From Myxocyprinus asiaticus (Eukaryota; Chordata; Actinopteri; Cypriniformes; Catostomidae), in the NCBI RefSeq assembly GCF_019703515.2, contig NC_059382.1:13247001-13311000 (forward strand): a stretch of DNA of 64,000 nucleotides, in the 5' to 3' direction. Both the position numbers and the translations under genes were made by a program. The notes under the pieces are model-generated. The model saw only the letters and a program-made list of their open reading frames with translations. It did not search any database and had not been told where the DNA came from. Below are positions 37,888-49,832 of this stretch, one piece after another. Within the stretch, counting starts at the first letter, position 1. Each line of letters begins with the position of its first letter.

Positions 37888-39469
37888 CAGGTGCATCTCA
37901 ATAAATTAGAATGTCGTGGAAAAGTTCATTTATTTCAGTAATTTTACTCAAATTGTGAAACTCGTGTATTAAATAAATTCAATGCACACAGACTGAAGTA
38001 GTTTAAGTCTTTGGTTCTTTTAATTGTGATGATTTTGGCTCACATTTAACAAAAACCCACCAATTCACTATCTCAAAAAATTAGAATATGGTGACATGCC
38101 AATCAGCTAATCAACTCAAAACACCTGCAAAAGTTTCCTGAGCCTTCAAAATGGTCTCTCAGTTTGGTTCACTAGGCTACACAATCATGGGGAAGACTGC
38201 TGATCTGACAGTTGTCCAGAAGACAATCATTGACACCCTTCACAAGGAGGGTAAGCCACAAACATTCATTGCCAAAGAAGCTGGCTGTTCACAGAGTGCT
38301 GTATCCAAGCATGTTAACAGAAAGTTGAGTGGAAGGAAAAAGTGTGGAAGAAAAAGATGCACAACCAACCGAGAGAACCGCAGCCTTATGAGGATTGTCA
38401 AGCAAAATCGATTCAAGAATTTGGGTGAACTTCACAAGGAATGGACTGAGGCTGGGGTCAAGGCATCAAGAGCCACCACACACAGACGTGTCAAGGAATT
38501 TGGCTACAGTTGTTGTATTCCTCTTGTTAAGCCACTCCTGAACCACAGACAACGTCAGAGGCGTCTTACCTGAGCTAAGGAAAAGAAGAACTGGACTGTT
38601 GCCCAGTGTTCCAAAGTCCTCTTTTCAGATGAGAGCAGGTTTTGTTTTCATTTGGAAACCAAGGTCCTAGAGTCTGGAGGAAGGGTGGAGAAGCTCATAG
38701 CCCAAGTTGCTTGAAGTCCAGTGTTAAGTTTCCACAGTCTGTGATGATTTGGGGTGCAATGTCGTCTGCTGGTGTTGGTCCATTGTGTTTTTTGAAAACC
38801 AAAGTCACTGCACCCGTTTACCAAGAAATTTTGGAGCACTTCATGCTTCCTTCTGCTGACCAGCTTTTTAAAGATGCTGATTTCATTTTCCAGCAGGATT
38901 TGGCACCTGCCCACACTGCCAAAAGCACCAAAAGTTGGTTAAATGACCATGGTGTTGGTGTGCTTGACTGGCCAGCAAACTCACCAGACCTGAACCCCAT
39001 AGAGAATCTATGGGGTATTGTCAAGAGGACAATGAGAAACAAGAGACCAAAAAATGCAGATGAGCTGAAGGCCACTGTCAAAGAAACCTGGGCTTCCATA
39101 CCACCTCAGCAGTGCCACAAACTGATCACCTCCATGCCACGCCGAATTGAGGCAGTAATTAAAGCAAAAGGAGCCCCTACCAAGTATTGAGTACATATAC
39201 AGTAAATGAACATACTTTCCAGAAGGCCAACAATTCACTAAAAGTGTTTTTTTATTGGTCTTATGATGTATTCTAATTTTTTGAGATAGTGAATTGGTGG
39301 GTTTTTGTTAACTGTGAGCCAAAATCATCACAATTAAAAGAACCAAAGACTTAAACTACTTCAGTCTGTGTGCACTGAATTTATTTAACACACGAGTTTC
39401 ACAATTTGAGTTGAATTACTGAAATAAATGAACTTTTCCACGACATTCTAATTTATTGAGATGCACCTG
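37888..39469 (+). mobile_element. Complete Tc1-like transposon with ~200-bp inverted repeats
   Basis: The ends CAGGTGCATCTCAATAAATT and AATTTATTGAGATGCACCTG begin inverted repeats of about 200 bp (37888-38089 and 39269-39469). TA duplicates lie at 37886-37887 and 39470-39471. 1582 bp in total, the normal full length. A single transposase gene in + orientation is broken in two places. Confidence 0.92.
38151..39190 (+). pseudogene. Tc1-like transposase, one stop and one frameshift
   Basis: N-terminal part 38151-38573: MGKTADLTVVQKTIIDTLHK (helix-turn-helix, ATG at 38187), then CSQSAVSKHVNRKLSGRKKC with a GRKK hook-like basic patch. It runs to RQRRLT and a TGA where the family has Trp (RLTWAKEKKNW). 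The same frame continues NWTVAQCSKVLFSDESRF with the first catalytic Asp. A frameshift near 38640 moves to the frame that reads FGNQGPRVW, FQQDLAPAHTAKSTKSW (second Asp) and [11 protein letters not shown] (Glu), ending KGAPTKY at 39187, TGA at 39188-39190. All DDE residues remain. Two lesions make it inactive. Confidence 0.88.
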
Positions 39470-39471
39470 TA

Positions 39472-39882
39472 TATGTTAAATTTACCACGTGCAGGCGGAT
39501 CAACAGGAGGGCGGAGCAATATCGCACTCGCTCTTCTTTCATTTTCAGCACGAGCATTGAATATGGCGAACTCTGATTGGATTAGAAGCTTGATAGGCAA
39601 GACACTCATTCTTTTTCTTTTCATTGGATCCATTAAGTTACTCAGACCAAATGTCCCCACAAGGATAGTAAAACCTGAGATCACCTACATTGTGGGGCCC
39701 AGCCAGCGGTCCCTATAAGAGAAAAGGCTTATTAAACATACTAAACTATGTTTTTTTGAAAATGTAAAAATGCAAAAAGGTTTCTGTGAGGTTTAGGGGA
39801 TAGAAATTATCCTTAGATCTGTATACAATCCATAAAATGCATAGAAGTCTATGGAGAGTCCCCACAATGGTATAAAAACAAG

Positions 39883-39929
<47 letters not shown>

Positions 39930-40482
39930 CATGAGAGGGAGAGGGAGAGCTCTGTGACTGTGCAAACAGGTACTTTTCAGTGCAGAAATAATGCAAATGC
40001 TACTCGTGATGGATAAAAATAACCATCTGTGTGTCAGCAACCTTTGACTGGAACGCACATTCTGTACCATGCAGTGACGTTTTGCATAATTGTATAACAC
40101 AAACAATACAAGAATATTTGTACCCTTTGACACATTTTTACAAGTATATAATTTTAATATATATATATATATATACGCCCTAAATCACTCTATTACAATT
40201 GTTTATGCTCATACAGTACTCCGGTTGTTATTGCGGTGAGTTCCATATAACAGGGAATCAGAGAGAGAGAGAGTTGGGGTGAGTTGGTATGTTTATCACC
40301 CCTTCACCACTTTGTATCGGCAAGTGTGCTATACCACTGGTTAAAGAAAGTGAGATCTTAGCAAAACAGTCCATATGTGTGACACCCTCGGCCAAAATAG
40401 AGATGTTTGGAGTCTGCTAGTGTGGCACCAGTTTTAATTTTTTACACTGACCATTCTAGCTCCTTTGTACAAAATGTCCTGG
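39472..40482. other. Intergenic with (TG)n, no gene
   Basis: 39640-39720 (ATGTCCCCACAAGGATAG) resembles a dispersed fish repeat. (TG)n lies at 39886-39926 and (TA)n at 40158-40175. Nothing coding was recognised. Confidence 0.5.
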
Positions 40483-40518
40483 TTACTTGCGTAACCTCCA
40501 TTCCCTGATGGAGGGAAC

Positions 40519-40682
40519 GAGATGTTGTGTCGATGTAGTGACACTAGGGGTCACTCCTGGGAGCCCGAGACACCTCTGGTCTTTGATAAAAGGCAAATGA
40601 AAATTGGCGAGTGGTATTTGCATACCACTCCCCCGGACATACGGGTATAAAAGGAGCTGGTATGCAACCACTCATTCAGGTT
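40519..40682 (-). repeat. DIRS inverted repeat (element 3' end) with TATA-like box
   Basis: Contains ACATACGGGTATAAAAGGAG near 40636. Partner arm at 44717-44877, in which the same box reads toward the gag gene on the - strand. Confidence 0.8.
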
Positions 40683-40849
40683 TGATGCTGAGGCACCGAG
40701 ACAAGGTCCTGGCCATTTCAGCGGGTAGTTCAGCATTGTGGCAGGAGGGACGCAACGTCTCGTTCCCTCCATCAGGGAACGGAGGTTACACAAGTAGTCA
40801 CCACCTGGTCCCTAAAAGGGGTCGTGGGAACCTTGGGCACATAGCCCGG

Positions 40850-41640
40850 TCAGGGTCTCAGGATCACTTGAGAGTAGCCCGGACCGAAATCCAGGCACGT
40901 TTCACTGACAGAGAATGCTTGCAGGTCTCCTACCCTCTTGATGGAAGTGAGCACAGTCAGGAAGGCAGTCTTCAAGGAGAGTGCCTTAAGCTCAGCTGAC
41001 TGCAAAGGCTCAAATGGGGCTCTCTGTAGACCCTGAAGAACTACAGAGAGGTCCCATGAGGGAACGAGGCACGGTCTGGAGGGATTCAGCCTCCTGGCAC
41101 CTCTCAGGAACCTGATGATCAGGTTGTGCTTCTCTAAGGACTTACCGTCCACTGTGTCGTGGTGTGCCGCTATAGCGGTTACATACACCTTCAAGGTGGA
41201 AGGGGACAGCTGCCCTTACCACCTCTCCTGCAAGAAGGAAAGCACCGATCTGACTGCGCATCTCTGGGGGTCTTCCCATCGGGAAGAACACCACTTAATG
41301 AACAGACGCCACTTAAAGGCATACAGGCGTCTCATAGAGGGGGCCCTAGCCTGAGTGATCATGTCTACCACCGCGGGTGGTAGACTGCTTAGGTCTTCTG
41401 TGTCCCGTCCAGGGGCCAGACATGGAGATTCCAGAGGTTTGGTCATGGGTGCCAGATGGTGCCCCGTCCCTGTCGCGAGGAGCGTGAGGTCCGAGGACCA
41501 CGTCTGGGTGGGCCAGTAGGGTTCTACCAGGAAGACCTGCTCCTCGTCCTCCCTGACCTTGCACAGGGTCTGTGCAAGTAGGCTCACTGGGGGAAATGCA
41601 TATTTGCACAGTCCAGGGGGCCAGCTGTGTGCCAGCACAT
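40850..41640 (-). pseudogene. DIRS tyrosine recombinase, N-terminal part, truncated
   Basis: Reads from about 41450: PPAVVDMITQARAPSMRRLY then AFKWRLFIKWCSSRWEDP and VRSVLSFLQERW to 41216, the core-binding helices of phage-integrase-fold recombinases. It continues in another frame as VTAIAAHHDTVDGKSLEKHN, FLRGARRLNPSRP, and LQSAELKALSLKTAFLTVLT, KRVGDLQAFS. SIKRVGDL is the family's R-containing box I region. The expected C-terminal H-x-x-R and Tyr boxes do not follow, as the element passes to its terminal region. A frameshift lies between 41194 and 41216. Confidence 0.7.
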
Positions 41641-41799
41641 CTATACCGAGAGGTGCCTCGGTCAGGGTGTACCAGACCGGGCAGTGGGAGGATTCCTGGG
41701 AGGCGAACAGGTCTACCTGTGCCTATCCAAATCGACCCCAGATCAGCTGGACCACCTGAGGGTGGAGTCTCCACTCTCCCCTGAGAGTAACCTGCCGTG

Positions 41800-42230
41800 G
41801 CAGTGTTCAGGTTGCCCGGGATGTGAGTGGCTCGCAGCGACTTGAGGTGCTGCTGACTCCAGAGGAGGAGACGGCGGGCGAGTTGTGACATACAACGGGA
41901 GCGCAGACCGCCTTGACAGTTGACATATGCTACTGTTGCCATGTTGTCTGTCCAAACTAACACATGCTTGCCCTGGATCAATGGCCGGAACCTCCGCAGG
42001 GCGAGCAGAATTGCCAGCAACTAGAGGCAGTTGATGTGCCAACGCAGCCGCGGGCCCGTCCATAAGCCGGCGGCTGCGTGCCCGCTGCAAACAGCACCCC
42101 AGCCCGTTTTGGAGGCATCTGTCATGACCACAACGTGCCTGGAGACCGCCTGCCCGTAGAAATGTGAGGTCGGTCCAAGGGCTGAAGAGACGGTGACAGA
42201 TCGGTGTGATGGCCACGCAATGTGTCCCAC
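41800..42230 (-). pseudogene. DIRS RNase H domain
   Basis: From about 42150 on the - strand: VVMTDASKTGWGAV (first catalytic Asp), then ELLAILLALRRFRPLIQGKH with the Glu helix, and VLVWTDNMATVAYVNCQGG with the next Asp. RATHIPGNLN carries the final His region. The reading shifts frame at about 42020. In DIRS pol, RNase H follows RT directly, as here. Confidence 0.75.
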
Positions 42231-42252
42231 GGCACCATGCCCATCTCGGAAC

Positions 42253-43370
42253 TCAAGTCTGAAGCCAGTGCTGAAGCGGTCTCATATGCATCAACCCAAG
42301 CGGAGTGGCCACCGCTGATGATGCCATATGCCCCAGGAGCCTCTGAAAAGTTTCAGTGGAGCCGCTGTTTTCGGTTGGAACGCCTTCAAACAGGTCAGCA
42401 CCGACTGTGTGCGCTCGTTTGTGAGGCGCACCATCAACGAGAATGAGTCCAACTCCAAACCGAGAAAAGAGATGCTCTGAACCGAGAGGAGCTTGCTCTT
42501 TTCCCATTTGACCCGAAGCCCTAGTCAGCTGAGGTGCGAATGCACCAGGTCCCTGTGTGCACACAACACATCCCGAGTGTGAGCTAGGATTAGCCAACCA
42601 TCGGGATAATTGAAGATGCGCATGCCCACTTCCTTTAGCGGGGCAAGGGCTGCCTCTGCGACCTTCGTGAAGACGCGAGAGAACAAGGACAGACCGAAAG
42701 GGAGGACCTTGTACTGATACGCCCGACCCTCGAATGCAAACCGCAGGAAGGGTCTGTGTCGAGGTAGAATCGAGACGTGGAAGTATGCGTCCTTCAGGTC
42801 TACCACCGTGAACCAATCTTGATGCCGGACGCTCACTAGAGTGCATCTTTGCGTCAGCATCTAGGACGGGAGTCTGTGTAAAGCCTGGTTCAGTACTCGC
42901 AGGTCCAAGATTGGCCGCAACCCACCGCCTTTTTTTGGAACAATGAAGTAGGGGCTGTAAAACCCCTTCTTCATCTCGGCCGGAGGGACAATCTTGTCAG
43001 ACGTACCGGCGGGTGGGGCGGAGCGGTGGGGCGGAGCCTGAGGTGCCACACCATGTCGTGGCCGTGCTGAGTTCAGGGACATCGAAGTACTTACCTGGCT
43101 CCTTGTGACCACGCCCGGAACAGCCTGGGACAGGGGAGGAAGAGGCCTGTCCTCATGACCCGTGGAGACTGTCACATTGGGGGTGGACTTGTGCCACAGC
43201 TGGGCGCTCAGGGGCGGGGAGACCGCCGCTGGAGCACCAAACCTGCCAAAATGGAGTGGTGGCCGGTGGTCGTGATGACGGCCGTGCAAAACGGGTATGT
43301 GACCAAGGGAACAAGGAAACCGCTCTTGCTGAACTCTTGGGTACTGCAGCCACTTGGGCATGCAGTGCAA
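42253..43370 (-). pseudogene. DIRS reverse transcriptase, active-site mutant
   Basis: N-terminal part 43370-42864: KKGFYSPYFIVPKKGGGLRP then ILDLRVLNQALHRLPS, ending at an in-frame TAG (42861-42863). The next codons continue in the same frame: WFTVVDLKDAYFHVSILPRH (first catalytic Asp), FAFEGRAYQYKVLPFGLSLF and RIFNYPDGWLILA. The normal Y-x-D-D has become Y-P-D-G near 42600, so the second metal-binding Asp is lost. The downstream thumb region shifts frame near 42525 (LGLELDSFSL). The protein cannot polymerise. Confidence 0.85.
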
Positions 43371-43450
43371 TTAAATGCAAAGGTAACAAAAGATTCTCCT
43401 CCCGGCCCTCGACCGGGGCAGGATGTGCCGGATAACCTCCATCTGCTGCT

Positions 43451-44588
43451 TCACCGCTGAGAACTGCTGGGCAAAGACCTTGGTGTTGCCGGACTGGCCA
43501 ACTTGGGAAATGGGGGCAGCAAGGAACCGTGCCTTTTCGGCCTCTCCCATCTCAACCAGGTTGAGCCAAAGCGCAGCTCCTGCATCAGTCCTGGGGCAGA
43601 ACTACCCTTGTGCAGTTCCTTTAGCACCTTGGCTTGGTGGACTCGCAGGAGAGCCATGGCGTGCAGAGCGGAGGCGGCTTGTCCAGTGGCACCGTAGGCC
43701 TTGGTCGTCAGAGACAACGTAAACCTACCACCATCGAGGGTAGTGAGGGCGGGGAAGCTGAAAGATTGGGACCAGGCAGTAAAAAGTGCCTCCCAAGACC
43801 TTGTCAGCTCTTCATGCACTTCCGGGAAGAAAGGAATGGGGCGGGGCATGGCTTTGAGCGGTGCCGCGAGCCCAGGAACCAATCATCGAGCCGCGTGGGT
43901 TCAGGGGAGAGGGGAGGGTTCCACTCTAGCCCGACGCTCAAGGCTGCCCGGGAAAGCATGTCGTCATCTCCACGTCAGCCTGTGACTGGGCGACTGCACC
44001 CGAAGGGAGGAGCCCAGCTGAGGCTTCTGCATCCGACTGGATGAGCCCGCTCTCCGATGCTGCACTTGAGAGCTCATCACCTTCGCGGTCTCCGAATAAG
44101 AGGTCGAAATCGCCGTAAGATGAGCCGGCGGACTCATCCGGAAGCCTGATTGGGGCAGACGAGCGTGCTGGGGAATGGGAGGTCCATGGGGGGATACCCG
44201 GTGGAGGTGGTCCCATTAGGGTTCCCAAATCGCCCCAAGTGCTAGCCGCACTGGCCTCATGCCCGTGGGTAGAAGGACCGAAGCGGGGAGCCTCTAGGGT
44301 GGCTTGCTTTCTTACGAAGTTAAGCCGCGACCGCATCGTTGCAATGGACATGTTCTCGCAATGAGTACATGACCCATCCACAAACGCTGTCTCCGCGTGA
44401 GCAGTGCCCAGACATGAAAGACAGTGATCGTGACCGTCAGAAGGCGAGAGATAACGAGTGCAACCAGGAATAACACAAACGGAGAGACGCGTCTTTAAAA
44501 AGACGTTCCGTGTGTTCCACTCTTTTAGAGATATATACTCTTTTAGAGAAATATACTCTTTTATTTCTGCCAAAGTGCTCAGGGGCAT
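43451..44588 (-). pseudogene. DIRS gag-like ORF1
   Basis: 44588-43938 holds a Cys/His motif: CTRYLSPSDGHDHCLSCLGT, then AHAETAFVDGSCTHCE at about residues 39-74, followed by a Pro/Ser-rich acidic stretch to residue 216. The frame then shifts, and 43882-43451 continues PIPFFPEVHEELTRSWEALF, AYGATGQAASALHAMALLRV and LRFGSTWLRW. The same blocks appear in the copies at 2454 and 62700, so they define this family's ORF1. Probably a nucleocapsid-like protein; the function is inferred from position. Confidence 0.8.
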
Positions 44589-44716
44589 TCTCTGCAGTGC
44601 ACCAGTTCAGAGGGGGGAGAAGCCGCTGAAACGTGCCGTCAGATCCAGTAGAGGTGAATGAACAGTCATGGGAATTCAGCTCAGTGAGCATGACCATTCG
44701 GCTCCGAAGAGAAAAT

Positions 44717-44877
44717 CTGAATGAGTGGTTGCATAACAGCTCCTTTTATACCCGTATGTCCGGGGGAGTGGTATGAAAATACCATTCGCCAATTTTCATT
44801 GGCCTTTTATCAAAGACCAGAGGTGTCTCGGGCTCCCAAGAGTGACCCCTAGTGTCACTACATCGACACAACATCGA
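44717..44877 (-). repeat. DIRS inverted repeat (element 5' end) with TATA-like box
   Basis: Inverse of 40519-40682. On - it contains GGGTATAAAAGGAG near 44740, reading into ORF1, the probable promoter of the element. Confidence 0.8.
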
Positions 44878-44895
44878 GTGAGTGACAGATAGGGA

Positions 44896-47330
44896 AGCTC
44901 AGATTTCCTTACTTCCACTGAAGCACACTAGATGCCCTTTGGAACATTCTCAAATCCTGCTGCATAGATCATGAAGTTTTTCATAAAGAGTCCTGTCAAA
45001 AGGGGGCTACGAAATTCTGAAATTCATGTTCATTTTTTGGTTCAACTTTTTTCACAAATTGTTACGCTGATAATATCATTTTGAGTAAAAATATAATTAT
45101 TTTCACAAGTAGTCTCATATTTTGAGACCCCACTGCATTTGGCTCAATGACTCCCTACAAAAAAAAAGTGAGATATGGTCTAGTGTGCAGGAAGTGATGC
45201 GATGAGCATGCACACCACTCAGCGGACCTCAGTGGAGGGCAGCACACTGAAAAATTTGTAATTCTAAGGTCACACTGTTCCACTGCAACTTGCATCAACA
45301 CATTCACACAAACAGAAGATAGGAAAGAGAGGAAGGTACTGTATTTCTTATACTAGTTACACCTGTCTGTCCTCATACAGACAGTTTCCAACCGGGTTCA
45401 TCCAGTTCTCAGTCAGCTATGAGAGAATATCAGCACCCAGAGGAGCAGTCAATCACTCTCAGAACAGGCCTACTGACACACGAGCCACCATAACTCTCCT
45501 CAGAACAAGAGGTTTTTGCTCCGGTCCCACGGTCACGCTCATCCAGGATTAAGATTCAGAGCATGTCCCTTCACTCCACACACACACACACACACACCAA
45601 TCACTCTCTTGGCTAATGAGTCGGGGAGCTCTTGTGGCATCAATTGAAAACCCCAGCTATACCTCCACTCCGGTGCCACTCATCCCTGCAACACTGACCC
45701 TCTCCCCTCCTCCCCTTGTTTCCTCCCTTCTCCAGTTCTGAAAGACAGCCAAGCCTTTTCATTACAAAAATTGGTCTAAGTCTCAGGTCCTAGAAAAACT
45801 CACTCAGTCATTTCTGTCAGTTCCAGAGCCATTACCATGATTGAGGTTAATTGTGTAAATATTTCAGGTGGCCCAGCACAATGCATTTTGTCATTACGGC
45901 ACAAAAATAGAATGTTCCAAATACCCTGTTTGTTTATTCCAGCAATAAACTAGCTCATTGTCGCACTGGCCTAAATTTTGCCTCATGCACAACCACAAAT
46001 GCTTACCTACGCTTCCTGTATTTGAAAATGACAGATGAAATTTCTTCGGTGCAAGCTGAATGCCATGTACTGAATAATTTTCCAGATTGGCAATATGTTG
46101 TTGCTTGCCGGGACCAATTCCAGCACGTTTTCATAAGTGTGGCCGATTTAAATAATTCCTGCTGTTCTCCTCAACAGAAGCATAGATTACAACCTACAGT
46201 CTGCAAATAAAGGAACCAGGTCAAGGAACAACACGTTGGATGGGGTACATTTAAAACACAGTTAGCAGCCACCTACTTCCAGTCTTTTTCAATGATAAAC
46301 AAATCTTGAAGCCCCCTGATAGATATTCACTGGTTCTTAATCTATTAGCTGTTTCTCTCACCTGAACGGAGGAGGGCTAAATTAAAGAGTGGTTGTGTTT
46401 TCTTAAGTGACACAGGCACTTTGTCAGTGAAAGGTTATTGGATCCTCGCCCAGTCTTATGACCTGCCAGCTCAATCCATCAGGGAGCCTCCAAATCCAGT
46501 GTTTAATAATTCCTGTCTGGCAGTTTTAAGCAGGATCAGTGGCTGAGGTGTGTGTGTGGTGGGGGCAGCTGGGAGAGCTAACTCATTTAGATTCTGACCA
46601 TGCACTGGATTTACCTCCCCAAGAGCAAAACACGGATAACCAGTGTTTTGTCAATGCTTTGAAAGGACAGAGACACATATGAGTATGCCTTTTATTGATG
46701 TTCATTTGTTATTGAACTAATATGGTGGCAACTTTTATACTTTTTGCTACTTTGTAGGAATTTGGGCCAAGAATATGAGTATGAAAGCTTTTTTCAGATT
46801 CAGATATGCTATCTTTTCAAGTACAACAATTGAGGCTAATCACTTTTAAGTGTAATCTAATTACTTTTTATTACAAAAAGTATTATAGCCCATTACATTT
46901 TAAATTCTTTTAATCAGATTACAGTTGCTGAGTAGCAGTTTATTACCTCGATTACATATATTTCTTAACTTAAAATTATTTAGTAATGTGACTACTTCGA
47001 TGAAGTCAACTTTAAGATAAATTTTAAAGTAACCAAATTTAGAGAAGTATTTAGTAATTTGTTGTGGATTTTTTGAGCAACCCAGTACTGGAGCCCACGT
47101 TAAGTAATTACAAATTCCAGTTTTACATTTTACTACAGGGCATTTGTCTGGATACATTGTCCCTTGCCCTTTGATGAGTGGACCCCGCCTTTATAATTTT
47201 GTCCCGAGCACATATACTGTATATACATTTGATACATTTGAATGTTTTATAAGCATACTGTATATACCAGTGGCGTGTGGTGGACTTTTGAAATAAGGAG
47301 GCAGAGTGCTATCTTAGTTCCAGTTGACAT
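44896..47330. other. Intergenic, no gene recognised
   Basis: Mixed unique-looking sequence with a (CA)n at about 45577-45597. 46830-47160 is rich in GTAATCTAATTACTTTT-type motifs, suggesting a decayed hAT MITE. 47272 has a CAGTGGCGTGTGGTGG end typical of a hAT repeat whose partner end I could not find. Confidence 0.45.
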
Positions 47331-47334
47331 TTAA

Positions 47335-48162
47335 AGGGATAGTTCACCCCAAAATAAAATGTTCTCATTATTTACTCACCCTCATGATATCCCAGATGTT
47401 TATGACTTTATTTCTTCTGCAGAACATATTTGAAGAAAAATAGAAAAATATTTTAGCTCAGAAGTTCCTTAAAATGCAAGTGGATGGTGATTTCACTTTT
47501 GAAGCTCCAAAAACTCACAGACAATCAGCATAAACATCATATATATGACTTCAGCGGTTAAATTAATTTCTTCTAAAGCAATACGATCGCTTTTGGTGCG
47601 AAAAATATCAATATTTAACTATAATCCAATTCTTCTGATAAGTTTCATGAGAGGGTGGAGTTCAAGCGGTCTCTCATGTGACATATTTGCGTTGCCATGA
47701 TACAGATGTAATCTCACATTCTCCACTCAGTTAAGCACACAAACACACCATTGTGAGTAAAGAAACAGAGAAATACAGATCTAAACCAAAACCAATGAAG
47801 CTTCTGTACAGCGTTCCTTCTACTCAGTTGTAAACAGTGTTGCTCTTCCAGCTGTGATGCACATGCCTCAGTTCTCGCGTCTCAAGTGCCAATGTGATTA
47901 CGTCCCTCGCGCATACTTCTGCTGACCGGAAGCATAATGTAGAGTTAAAAAAGTACTTCAATTTTTATATTTTTTGCACCAAAAGCGATTGTGTTGCTTT
48001 AGAAGACATTAATTTACTAGCAAGTGTCGTATGGATGACGTTTATGCTGACTATATATATATTCTTCAAATGTGTTCTGGTGAAGAAAGAAAGTCATACA
48101 CATCTGGGATATCAGGGTGAGTAAATAATGAGAGAATTTTCATTTTTGTGTGAACTATCCCT
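47335..48162. mobile_element. TTAA-type foldback MITE
   Basis: TTAA at 47331-47334 and 48163-48166. Ends AGGGATAGTTCACCC and GTGTGAACTATCCCT. Arms are complementary (CACCCTCATGATATCCCAGA near 47378 and TCTGGGATATCAGGGTGAG near 48102). The 828-bp copy has a longer central part than the one at 28562. Confidence 0.85.
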
Positions 48163-48166
48163 TTAA

Positions 48167-48884
48167 ATAGCTTTCAGGTTAAACCCATACAAACCTGAAA
48201 TCTGATTTATCACAACATATGATATGAAAAAGTAGGCCTGCATAAAAATATATAATATAAAAAGTCACGTATTTTCTTATAAATGCCACAACATAATAAC
48301 AAAATACTAAAAATTGCTTTTGTTCTATATGTAACATACACAGTATTTTCCTTAAATCAGTTTATTATCACATGTATAGGCTATGTATAAATATGCCCAA
48401 AAAATTTATATTATATATATCAGTTGCCATATATCAGATTTCTGACACTGTGAATAAGCATGAAATACTTATATTTGTAAGTTTATATTAACACTATTTA
48501 TTAAATCAAGTCAAATCAAAGACTTATCAAGTGTATGCATTGTTTTATAATTATTCATTTTTCATTGCCTCAAAAACAATACCTACAAGAATACAGCAAC
48601 TCTGTTCATCTATTATTTCTATAGTTTTTTATTTTTTTATTTTTAATGTTATTTTTGGATCATCTGTTATCTACTTCTTGGTAAACAGGGTTCATGATGG
48701 CACGGATCTGTACCTTTAAGAGCAAGTGCTCACTAAAAAGCATGTCACTCACATACCACTTCAGATTTCAAGTAATTTCAAGTTAATTTAGATTTGGATG
48801 TGCCCAAAAATGCAGTTGTCTGTGTCAGTTAGTTGTTTTCTCTGCACTTCCATCAGTTCATCCCATTCATAGCAACACTGTGAG
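48167..48884. other. Intergenic, nothing recognised
   Basis: AT-rich, no coding or repeat signal. Confidence 0.5.
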
Positions 48885-49824
48885 TAGGGATGGGAGGATT
48901 GATACTAAAGAATCGATACTTCCGATACTGATGTGGTATCAAGAATATCGATCCTCACATAAAAATATAGATTCTGAAGGTTTTGTTATTATTTTTATTT
49001 TATTTTTATAAAACTAGTGATCTTATTATTTGATAACATGAATATTAATGCATCTCATGAGCTTCGAAGCGGAAAAGAATAATTATATGAGCCAATTGTT
49101 ACATGGCACCGGAACTATTTTTTCTTCCGCTCATCTTGACGTGCAGAAATGCTGAAATACACCAGCAGACAGCGCTCACCCTTTCAGTCATAGCGCTCGT
49201 TCAAAGAGGGCTTTCCTGAGGTAATGACACAAAAACAGCATCTGGAGTTATTCACACTAAGTAATGACAAATCTAAATGTGACGTATTATAATGGACTTG
49301 TGTGACCAGGATTATTTAAATTCAGAGTTGTTAAAACATTGATAATCTGTAATCCTCGTTAATAAATGATACCCTCATAAAAAATACCCATGGATTAACT
49401 GTAGTAATATTGTATTAAGCATGACTAGTAACCACGACTGTAGTAATCGTTTTTTTTTTTTTTTTTTTTTTTGGCAGTAACCATGGTTTTGCTACAGAAT
49501 TACTGTAGTATCCATATTGTAACTTGGTTTTAGTAATTGTAACCATATAACAATATCTATAGTTAATTTTGTGGTTTTATATGTGGCTTATACTTACTAA
49601 TTTTTAAAGGGTAAACAAAGCAGCCTAATAATTTTGTAATTTCTGCTTAGGCCTATAAATATATAAAAAAATTAAGTAATAATTTAAGTTACTAATTTTA
49701 TCCAAAGAATTCATAAAAATTAAATTCATTAGAGGTATTGGTATTGGTATCGATATCGGCGATACTGGCCTAAAAGTACTTGGTATCGGATCGAAAAGAA
49801 AATAAGTGGTATCGCCCATCCCTA
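48885..49824. mobile_element. hAT-type MITE
   Basis: Ends TAGGGATGGGAGGATTGATA and GTGGTATCGCCCATCCCTA. 8-bp target duplication ACTGTGAG/GCTGTGAG (48877-48884, 49825-49832; 7 of 8 match). Sub-terminal regions are rich in ATCGATAC/GGTATCGATA. 940 bp, with a poly-T run at 49449-49472. No transposase. Confidence 0.8.
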
Positions 49825-49832
49825 GCTGTGAG

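Larger units (their letters stand above)
40483..44895 (-). mobile_element. Near full-length DIRS1-like retroelement
   Basis: Inverted repeats of ~160 bp at 40519-40682 and 44717-44877 (GATGTTGTGTCGATGTAGTG and complement) enclose, on the - strand, gag-like ORF1, reverse transcriptase, RNase H and a tyrosine recombinase start. DIRS elements use a recombinase rather than an integrase. A segment complementary to the outer end (GGGAACGGAGGTTACAC near 40776) is the internal complementary region. It has frameshifts and a mutated RT active site, and the recombinase lacks its C-terminus. Confidence 0.88.

Noticed and set aside
40604..42446. Several + strand ORFs of 70-131 codons
   Set aside because: Antisense shadows of the DIRS recombinase, RNase H and RT genes on the - strand.
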